Source of the DNA: Collinsella tanakaei
GTDB taxonomy: Bacteria; Actinomycetota; Coriobacteriia; Coriobacteriales; Coriobacteriaceae
Direction: 5' to 3'
Length of the DNA stretch: 64,000 nt
Assembly: GCF_030373545.1 (NCBI RefSeq)
Contig: NZ_JAUDCO010000006.1
Coordinates: 111,411 to 175,410 of the forward strand
Part shown: positions 57,199 through 64,000 of the stretch, one piece after another
How the letters are laid out: each line of letters starts with the position of its first letter
Position numbering within the stretch: the stretch's first letter is position 1
Position numbers and translations under genes: made by a program
The notes under the pieces: generated by a model
The model's database searches: none
What the model saw: only the letters and a program-made list of their open reading frames with translations
What the model was told of the DNA's origin: nothing

Positions 57199-57204
57199 CT
57201 GCCA

Positions 57205-57292
57205 CGGTGTAATTTCACCCTAGGGATTTTTCTACATCTCCGGCGCAAATGCGCCGGAGATGTAGAAAAATCCCTAGGGTGAAATTACACCG
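57205..57292. repeat. 88-bp perfect palindrome
   Basis: Two 43-base arms are exact complements around an AA loop. The arm contains CACCCTAGGGATTTTTCTAC. It starts seven bases after the kinase stop and ends ten bases before the operator of the ABC pair. Core shared with the palindrome at 63781-63894. Confidence 0.95.
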
Positions 57293-57302
57293 GAGCGGCA
57301 AC

Positions 57303-57320
57303 CGTGACGGATATGTCACG
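57303..57320. promoter_or_regulatory. Putative response-regulator operator, site 2
   Basis: CGTGACGGATATGTCACG: TGAC and GTCA six bases apart, with the flanking ACC and CGG also as in site 1 (17 of 23 bases equal). It ends 34 bases before TATGGT (57355-57360), the likely -10 of the ABC genes. Confidence 0.65.
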
Positions 57321-57394
57321 CGGTGGTCACGGGAGCGCAAGGGCGTCCGTGCAGTATGGTTGGTGACGTATCCGCATAACACCCAGGAGCACCT

Positions 57395-58204
<810 letters not shown>

Positions 58205-58206
58205 CG

Positions 58207-61086
58207 ATGAGCATCTTCATGCGCTTCACGTGCAAATCGCTCAGGGCGAACCGCACGCGCACCACTGTCTCCATCGTCGGCGTGGCGCTTTCCGTGGCGC
58301 TCCTCACCGCCGTGCTCACCAGCGTGGTCTCGCTCACCACCATGCTCGTCGAGCGCACCGCAGCCAATGAGGGCTGGTGGTACGCCGAGGCCATGGGCAT
58401 TACGGGCAGGGGCCTGGATCTCATCGAGAACGACCCCGACGTCACCGATTGGACGGCCGTCGCCGAACTCGGCACCATCGAGCTCGGAGAGGAGAATTCC
58501 GATATCTTCGGACGGTATTGCTATGCGAAGACGTGGCCCAGCGCGCAACATGCCGATGAGCCGCTTATCAGCACGCCCGAGATCGTCGCGGGCCGCATGC
58601 CCGAGCGCCCCGGCGAGATCGTCCTGCCGCATTACTTCCAAAACGTGAAGCTCGCGCCCTGCGGCATCGCCACCGGCAACGGCGACGCGATCGCTATCGG
58701 TAGCGAAGTCACGCTCGACCTCGGCACCTGCACCGTCGATAACGCCGATGGCTCGAGCTATGTCGCGTCGAGCATCTCGGGCTCCTATATCGACCCGAGC
58801 CAAACCGCGCATTTTGAGGCAGACCTCGGCCAGATCACGGGCACCGTCGTCGGGTTCTACCGCGCATGGGGCTACTCCCCCGTCTACGCACTCCAGGGCA
58901 GCGCCGCCTATATCTACGACGATGGATCGGCACTTGCGCGGGTCATTTCCGACGCGTCTGAGGCGACGCTTGGCGGCGTGCTCTTCCGCACCACAGACCC
59001 CGCAACCGCCCGAACCCTCGCGACCAAGCTTTCCGATGAGAACCTCGTGACCTGGGGAACCACGACCCATGACTCCCTGCTGCGCTGGATGGGATCCACG
59101 CCCGACACCGCCATCTGGAACACGCTCTACCGGATCGCAGGAATCCTCGCCGCCGTCGTGGTCGTGGCGGGCGTATCGCTCGTCTACAACTCTTTCGCCA
59201 TCTCCGTCGCCGAACGCACGCGCCAATTCGGCCTCCTTTCAAGTCTGGGCGCGAGCCGCCGCCAACTCAGGCGCGCTGTCTTCACCGAAGCGCTCATCAT
59301 CGGAGCGATCGGTGTACCCGTAGGCATCGGCCTCGGACTTGCCGGTTGCTACGTGGTGTTCACCCTGCTCCACGAGGGCATCGCGGCCCTTTCCGGAGGT
59401 ACGGAGGCGCATATGGTCGTAAGCCCCATGGCGCTTGCCATCTCGGCCCTGCTTGGACTCGCCGTGATTCTTGCCAGCGCTTGGATTCCCGCGATCCGCG
59501 CGAGCCGCGTGTCGGCGATCGATGCCATCCGGCAAACCCGAGACGTGCATCTGAGCCGTCGTGGACGCCGTGCGCTTCGTCGCGCCGCTCGCCATGCTGA
59601 CGGCGCCCCGGGTCCCGCCCGTCGTTCGCTCGGCGTCGCCGGCCGCCTCTTCGGCATCCCTGGCTTTATCGCACACCGCAACCTCTCGCGCGCCTCGTCC
59701 AAGGGACGCGTCACCGTCGCCGCGCTCTCCGTGTCGGTCGCCCTCCTCATCATCTCGGGGTCCATCGCCGACGTCTTGCGCTACGCAACCGACACCGCCG
59801 TGAACACCATGGACGGTCAGGACCTCGTGCTCTACATCGACGCAACCGGCGCCGAGGCAGACCAGACGCTCGCACTTGCAGGCGGCAAGGTGAACGGTCC
59901 CGCTATGCAGGAGGTGCTCGCTCGGTTCTATGCCGAGGCCTATGATGTTAAGGATGCCTCCTCAAACGGCTATACCACGACCTATGTCGCCGATGCGCTC
60001 TTCCCCGACGGCATGCTGAACGATGAGATCGCCGGTCTTGAGACGGGCTCCCCGCGCTTAGCGGACGGCTCCTGGTTCGGCAGCGCGTTCGTCGAGTTCG
60101 TCGATGATGCCAGCTGGAACGCCTATGTCGATGAGCTCGGGCTCTCGCGCGACGAGTTCTGCGACCCCGCGCATCCCCGTGCGATCGCTGTGAACGCCTA
60201 TCAGGTGAACGACGGCGAGACATACGGCAGCTACCGACCGATCGAGAAGACCGGCACCATCGAGTCGCTGGAGTTCGCCGACCTTGACGGGCGGTTTGTG
60301 AGCGGCATCGAGAGCGACGCCGACGGTTCGCTGCGTGCGCTGTACTACGACGATGAGGGACAGGAGCACTACTTGCCCTATGACGAGGCGGTCGCCCGCG
60401 AAGACCGAATCGAAGTCGCTGCGCTCGCCGATCATGCGCCCGCCTGCGTCGTGAATTCCTCGGGCACGCTGCAGATCATCCTGCCGGCACGCGCCATCGA
60501 CCTTGCCGAGACGATGGGATACCAGCGTGCGAGCCTCTCCTTCGATGCCGACGGCGATGCGGCGCGTGCCTCGGATGCCCAGGAAGCGCTCGAAGCCATC
60601 GCCGCCGATTATCCTGAGCTCGATATCACCTACTCGAACATCGCCCAGAACAAGCTCCAGTCGCGCCTCATGGCCACCACGATGAACACGTTCATCTACC
60701 TCTTCGCCATCATCACCGGACTCATCGCCGTGGCAAACGTCTTCAACACACTTGCCAACTCCCTTATGCTCCGTCGCCGCGAGTTCGCGATGCTCAAGTC
60801 CATCGGCATGGGCAATCGGGCCTTCCGGCATATGATCGCCTACGAGTGCGCAAGCTACGCCCTGCGCGGTCTTGTCATCGGCTTTGCGCTCGCAGCCTTC
60901 GCGACCGCAGGACTCCACGAGTCGATGCGCCTGTCGTTTTCGACCTATGAGCCCACGTTGCCGTGGATGCAGATCGGCGCAGCGGTAGCGACCGTCTTGG
61001 CAGTGATCCTTGCAAGCGTGACCTACGCGCTCATGCGGAGCCGCACGAGCAACGTCGTCGGGGCGCTTCGCGAGGACGCCATCTGA
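58207..61086 (+). CDS. FtsX-family ABC permease
   Basis: 959 residues. Helix 1 is near 18-42, then a large outside domain (about 45-300), three helices with an FtsX block (about 310-430, SVAERTRQFGLLSSLGASRRQLRR), a link to helix 5 (about 497-520), a second large outside domain (about 520-830) and a final FtsX block (about 835-950, LMLRRREFAMLKSIGMGNRAFRHM). Two FtsX modules with two outside domains suit peptide defence, lipid or envelope handling. It follows the ATPase by two bases. Its partner kinase lacks an outside sensor, so these domains may provide detection. Confidence 0.92.
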   Translation: MSIFMRFTCKSLRANRTRTTVSIVGVALSVALLTAVLTSVVSLTTMLVERTAANEGWWYAEAMGITGRGLDLIENDPDVTDWTAVAELGTIELGEENSDIFGRYCYAKTWPSAQHADEPLISTPEIVAGRMPERPGEIVLPHYFQNVKLAPCGIATGNGDAIAIGSEVTLDLGTCTVDNADGSSYVASSISGSYIDPSQTAHFEADLGQITGTVVGFYRAWGYSPVYALQGSAAYIYDDGSALARVISDASEATLGGVLFRTTDPATARTLATKLSDENLVTWGTTTHDSLLRWMGSTPDTAIWNTLYRIAGILAAVVVVAGVSLVYNSFAISVAERTRQFGLLSSLGASRRQLRRAVFTEALIIGAIGVPVGIGLGLAGCYVVFTLLHEGIAALSGGTEAHMVVSPMALAISALLGLAVILASAWIPAIRASRVSAIDAIRQTRDVHLSRRGRRALRRAARHADGAPGPARRSLGVAGRLFGIPGFIAHRNLSRASSKGRVTVAALSVSVALLIISGSIADVLRYATDTAVNTMDGQDLVLYIDATGAEADQTLALAGGKVNGPAMQEVLARFYAEAYDVKDASSNGYTTTYVADALFPDGMLNDEIAGLETGSPRLADGSWFGSAFVEFVDDASWNAYVDELGLSRDEFCDPAHPRAIAVNAYQVNDGETYGSYRPIEKTGTIESLEFADLDGRFVSGIESDADGSLRALYYDDEGQEHYLPYDEAVAREDRIEVAALADHAPACVVNSSGTLQIILPARAIDLAETMGYQRASLSFDADGDAARASDAQEALEAIAADYPELDITYSNIAQNKLQSRLMATTMNTFIYLFAIITGLIAVANVFNTLANSLMLRRREFAMLKSIGMGNRAFRHMIAYECASYALRGLVIGFALAAFATAGLHESMRLSFSTYEPTLPWMQIGAAVATVLAVILASVTYALMRSRTSNVVGALREDAI

Positions 61087-61120
61087 CGCGAGACGGGGTC
61101 AGACATTCCGCGCATCAAGG

Positions 61121-61162
61121 GGCAGGTTCATTAACACGGGTGAGCCTGCCTCCCTTTTTCTT
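61121..61162 (+). terminator. Terminator of the ABC pair
   Basis: GGCAGGTTCA (61121-61130) pairs with TGAGCCTGCC (61141-61150) with one mismatch, followed by TCCCTTTTTCTT. Confidence 0.75.
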
Positions 61163-61178
61163 ATGCAAGGACGTGCGG

Positions 61179-62183
61179 CTAGAGGTAGCGAGCGAGAAAG
61201 TCCCCGACGATTGCGGCGTAGCGCTCGGGATGGGTATAGCTGCTCGCACCGTGGGCCGCGCCCTCGAACAGCACCCGTTCCTTCACCGGGCTCGCGCAGG
61301 CATCGTACACCGCATCGAGCATGGCGGGCGGCACGAAGGCGTCGTCCGCCCCATGTATGAACATCATCGGCACACGCGCCGCGCGCAGGCGTTCCACCGC
61401 ACTCGCCTCGCGAAACCCGTAGCCCGCACGGGCGCGGCACACGGCCTGCGCCGCATCGAGCAGAGGATGTACGGGCAGATGCATCAGGTTGCGCATCTGG
61501 ACGGCGAGCTCGTCCCACACGCTCGTGTAGCCGCAGTCCTCCACGATGCAGCGCACCTGCGGCGGCAGGTCCAGACCCGACGCCATCATCACCTCGGCCC
61601 CACCCATGGACACGCCGTACAGGGCGATGCGCGCCTGAGGGTCAAAGGTAACCAGCGCGGCGATCCAGGCGAGCAGATCGTCCGCATCGAGCCAACCCAT
61701 GCCCACATAGCGATCGGTGTTGCGCTCGTGCCCGCGCGCCGCGGGAAGCAAGACCGAATAGCCCATCTGATGTGCGACATACGCCTCGCGAGCAAGGTCG
61801 CTCGGACGGCCGCTGTACCCATGACACAAAATGAGGTACCTATGGCCCTCGTCGGCGCTCTCGGGGGACCTGCGGCCATCCGGTGCGGGCACGACGCCCT
61901 TACCCCAGATGCGCCAACCGTGCAGGACTCCTCCATCGTGCGCCTCGATCGACATGTCGCGTTTCGCCTCGTCGAACCAGGCACGGGCACGGATGCGCAC
62001 CGGGTCGTTGGCAAAGACGCTCATGTCGGCTCCGGTCGCCTCGCCCGAGTTGATACGCGCCATGATGGAGTGCTTCGCGCGTGGGTTCAGCGCGAAGTCG
62101 AAGAGGGCATTTCCGACAACGCCCAAGCCTGTTCCGCCGGCAACCGCGATGCCGGCCGCCAAGGGACCGAGAAGATGAACCAT
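61179..62183 (-). CDS. Alpha/beta hydrolase, membrane-anchored
   Basis: 334 residues. The N-terminal helix (about 3-28) may anchor it. LILCHGYSGRPSD leads to the nucleophile elbow YGVSMGGAEVM; aspartate is in IHGADDAFVPP and histidine in FEGAAHGASSY. That is the fold of bacterial esterase/peptidase-like hydrolases; the substrate is unknown. I chose the ATG at 62183: the longer TTG start at 62198 lies in the T-run of the terminator of the neighbouring gene. No strong ribosome site is seen. It is convergent with the ABC permease. Confidence 0.82.
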   Translation of the reverse strand: MVHLLGPLAAGIAVAGGTGLGVVGNALFDFALNPRAKHSIMARINSGEATGADMSVFANDPVRIRARAWFDEAKRDMSIEAHDGGVLHGWRIWGKGVVPAPDGRRSPESADEGHRYLILCHGYSGRPSDLAREAYVAHQMGYSVLLPAARGHERNTDRYVGMGWLDADDLLAWIAALVTFDPQARIALYGVSMGGAEVMMASGLDLPPQVRCIVEDCGYTSVWDELAVQMRNLMHLPVHPLLDAAQAVCRARAGYGFREASAVERLRAARVPMMFIHGADDAFVPPAMLDAVYDACASPVKERVLFEGAAHGASSYTHPERYAAIVGDFLARYL

Positions 62184-62198
62184 AGACAACCAATCCAA

Positions 62199-62229
62199 GA
62201 AAAACGGCGCGTCCGAAAGGAAGCGCCGT
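62199..62229 (-). terminator. Terminator of the YbhN-like gene
   Basis: ACGGCGC (62204-62210) pairs with GCGCCGT (62223-62229), then TTTTTC on the minus strand. Confidence 0.75.
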
Positions 62230-62236
62230 CTGCACG

Positions 62237-63592
62237 TTACTTCTTTGCGCGGGGGCGTTTGGCGGCAAGGGCGGCAGGTGAAACCGTAATGCCTCCCTCG
62301 GTGCGCCTGACCCGCGTGCCGCGATGACGGGGCGCACGGGCCGCAGACTTGGACGCCTTCGCAGGCTCCTTATCCGCCTCCTTGGCGGCAGCCGCTTCCA
62401 TGCGCTCGACCTGAGCGGTCTCGATCGTGGACGCGACGGCTGCCGCACTGGGAGCGCCCTTGCGGCTCTTACCGCGACCCAGCTTGGAGATGGCGCGGTC
62501 CCACCGGTCATGGATGCTCGCGTTGTGCGAGCTCTTAAGACCGAGCAGCGGCGCGGCCAGAATCGTCGGCGCGATGAAGGTGATCAGACGCCACAGCAGG
62601 TAGCCCGCCGTGGCGGCGCTGCCGTAGAAGTGACCCAGGAACAGCGCAAAGCCGCCCTCGGCGCCACCCGTGCCGCCCGGCAGGGGCACGGCGGATGACA
62701 GCAGCTGCACGAAGGCGCTCGCCGCCATGACGGAGAAGAAGTCGACGTCATGATGGCCGAACGACAGCATGAGGAAGTACGGCACCAGGTAGAAGAAGGC
62801 AAGCTGGAGCATGGTGATCACGACGGTGAGCGCCATGGAGCTCAAGTGCCCTGCCGCCAGCTTGAACTTGTCGGAAAAGGCCATGACCTCGTTATCGACG
62901 AACGCATGCCACGATGCGGTCTTCTCGCGAGCGACGCCCACGCGCTCCATGACGCGGATGATCCAGTGCGCGACGCGCATGACCATACGGGGCATGAGTG
63001 CCACGGCAAAGATGCCAAGCAGGATGCACACGTGGCCGCCGAAGCTGAACACGCACAGCAGCGTGATATCGCCGTACTGAGCGGCAAAGAAAGGCATGCG
63101 CGCAAGCAACAGGATGGCGCCCCAGGCGACAAGGCCAAACTGGTACACGATGAAGCGGGTGAACTGGATGGCGCCTGCCTCGCCGACGTTCTGACCGGCC
63201 TTGGTAAGACGATAGATCTGAGCGGGCGTGGAACCCATCATCATGGGCGTGAGGTTGCCAAAGAAGATGCCGCTCGCCTCGACCGAGATGAGGTCGCGAA
63301 TGCCCACCGGCGACGCGGGGTCGAGCCACACGGCGATGGCGTAAGCCGCGATGCCGAAGATGAGGTACAGCAGCATGCTCAGGCACGCAAGCGCCAGCCA
63401 TCCGCCCTGCACCGTACTCATAGCAGCCCAGAACTGGGCGACCTGGCCGGTCACGACCAGGTATACAACGTAGATGATGAGAACGATGCCGATGAAGATG
63501 GCTCCGCGGCGCGCGCCCTTGTGGTCGTCGCCACCGGAGGGCTCGGCAGCCACTTTGGGCTTGCGGGTCGTGTTGTGCGAAGCGTCCGACAT
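62237..63592 (-). CDS. YbhN/LPG-synthase-TM-like membrane protein
   Basis: 451 residues with about eight transmembrane helices (about 30-370), in the layout of the UPF0104/YbhN family, related to the flippase part of MprF. GIFFGNLTPMMMGSTPAQIYRL and SSAVPLPGGTGGAEGGFALFL are conserved family blocks. The C-terminal tail (about 375-451) is Lys/Ala-rich and basic. It may move lipids across the membrane. The start at 63592 follows AAGGTGG; the longer frame has none. TACAAT at 63654-63659 (minus strand) is a possible -10. Confidence 0.88.
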   Translation of the reverse strand: MSDASHNTTRKPKVAAEPSGGDDHKGARRGAIFIGIVLIIYVVYLVVTGQVAQFWAAMSTVQGGWLALACLSMLLYLIFGIAAYAIAVWLDPASPVGIRDLISVEASGIFFGNLTPMMMGSTPAQIYRLTKAGQNVGEAGAIQFTRFIVYQFGLVAWGAILLLARMPFFAAQYGDITLLCVFSFGGHVCILLGIFAVALMPRMVMRVAHWIIRVMERVGVAREKTASWHAFVDNEVMAFSDKFKLAAGHLSSMALTVVITMLQLAFFYLVPYFLMLSFGHHDVDFFSVMAASAFVQLLSSAVPLPGGTGGAEGGFALFLGHFYGSAATAGYLLWRLITFIAPTILAAPLLGLKSSHNASIHDRWDRAISKLGRGKSRKGAPSAAAVASTIETAQVERMEAAAAKEADKEPAKASKSAARAPRHRGTRVRRTEGGITVSPAALAAKRPRAKK

Positions 63593-63653
63593 GAATCCAC
63601 CTTGGGTATCGTAAACGCGCCCGCGAGGGACGCGCAGCGTGCGTAGTGATTCC

Positions 63654-63659
63654 ATTGTA
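63654..63659 (-). promoter_or_regulatory. Possible -10 of the YbhN-like gene
   Basis: Minus-strand TACAAT 62-67 bases before the start. No good -35. Confidence 0.35.
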
Positions 63660-63780
63660 CGGCTCATGCGTCCCGGGTTCACGACGTCCTCGCCATCCGG
63701 AATAATTCCAGAGACCAAGTGACACGGCAGCATGCGCACGAATCGCACGTGAGGGCATCCGGCGTAAAAGTGACCCGTCC

Positions 63781-63894
63781 CCGCGAGGGCGCCCGGCGTA
63801 AAAGCACCCTAGGGATTATTTTACATAGCATGCGATTCTTCGCATGCCATGCAAAATAATCCCTAGGGTGCTTTTACGCCGGGCGCCCTCGCGG
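63781..63894. repeat. 114-bp near-perfect palindrome
   Basis: Two 55-base arms with two mismatches around a TTCT loop. The arm contains CACCCTAGGGATTATTTTAC, matching the arm of the 88-bp palindrome. The left edge GAGGGC..CCGGCGTAAAAG also occurs once more, unpaired, at 63751-63770. Confidence 0.95.
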
Positions 63895-63920
63895 ACTGAG
63901 CGTATCAAGGCCCGACCTTG

Positions 63921-63950
63921 AAAACGAAAAAGGGCTCCCGGAGGAGCCCT
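63921..63950 (-). terminator. Terminator of the tRNA gene
   Basis: AGGGCTCC (63931-63938) pairs with GGAGCCCT (63943-63950); on the minus strand TTTTCGTTTTC follows, ten bases after the tRNA 3' end. Confidence 0.8.
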
Positions 63951-63959
63951 GATCATTCG

Positions 63960-64000
63960 TGGTAGCCCGTACCAGATTCGAACTGGTGATCTCCGCCTTG
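63960..64000 (-). tRNA. tRNA, 3' half, probably tRNA-Val
   Basis: On the minus strand the window shows the anticodon arm's 3' strand (AAGGCGG), a five-base variable loop AGATC, the T-arm ACCAG-TTCGAAT-CTGGT, acceptor ACGGGCT, discriminator A and an encoded CCA at the end. Base 36 of the anticodon is C and 37-38 are AA, which allows Val, Ala, Asp, Glu or Gly; the stem CCGCC/GGCGG with ACAAG is typical of Val. The 5' half lies outside the window, so the anticodon is not fully visible. Confidence 0.85.

Larger units (their letters stand above)
63593..63959. other. Intergenic stretch before the tRNA
   Basis: 367 bases without a gene. It holds the YbhN-like promoter, the 114-bp palindrome and the tRNA terminator; nothing else is seen. 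Confidence 0.6.

Overview
The window looks like the chromosome of a high-GC Gram-positive gut anaerobe of the Coriobacteriia, most like Collinsella. This rests on GC-rich codon use, a fermentative AdhE, an oxygen-labile (iron-sulfur) type of serine dehydratase, a Clostridia-like GlgC/GlgD pair inside an otherwise actinobacterial sequence, and lipoprotein and L,D-transpeptidase genes of a Gram-positive envelope. The assignment is from recalled gene content, not from a search. No prophage, transposase, CRISPR array or rRNA is visible; one tRNA is cut by the right edge.

Layout. 1-8.4 kb: tail of a SixA-like phosphatase, an MIF-family tautomerase, an acyl-ACP thioesterase, a zinc-ribbon protein, a HAD phosphatase, two overlapping Nudix genes (one is nudC), then a lipoprotein-permease-ATPase importer of the siderophore/cobalamin type. 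8.4-12.7 kb: a peptidase C26 amidotransferase and a glutamate/polar amino-acid importer. 12.9-16.9 kb: a heterodimeric ABC exporter. 17.2-23.0 kb: rpmB, adhE with two LacI/CcpA-like operators, a kinase-like protein, thiamine pyrophosphokinase and a HAD hydrolase. 23.3-37.2 kb: a glycogen cluster, glgB-glgP-glgC-glgD-glgA, followed by a GH13-GH77 fusion enzyme. 37.3-44.7 kb: housekeeping genes metK, priA, def, fmt, rsmB and a small zinc-ribbon gene. 45.5-48.9 kb: a YhgE/Pip membrane protein coupled to a degenerate ABC ATPase. 49-55.2 kb: gltX, pcp, a one-chain serine dehydratase and an L,D-transpeptidase. 55.4-61.1 kb: a response regulator, a short-loop histidine kinase and an FtsX-type ABC pair, which look like one cell-envelope stress module. 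61.2-64 kb: an alpha/beta hydrolase, a YbhN-like membrane protein and a partial tRNA.

How the genes work together. GlgC/GlgD make ADP-glucose, GlgA and GlgB build branched glycogen, GlgP degrades it, and the GH13-GH77 fusion recycles maltodextrins. GlgA and GlgB alone carry long Lys/Thr/Ala tails like histone H1. The kinase and regulator probably control both themselves and the downstream ABC pair, because nearly the same inverted repeat lies at the same distance from a -10 element in front of each transcription unit.

The most unusual content is non-coding: a mirrored island of two repeat families between metK and yhgE; a 20-bp tandem array whose polarity flips at a perfect palindrome; two very long, almost perfect palindromes that share a core; and a dispersed paired repeat that forms the C-terminal codons of an ABC ATPase.
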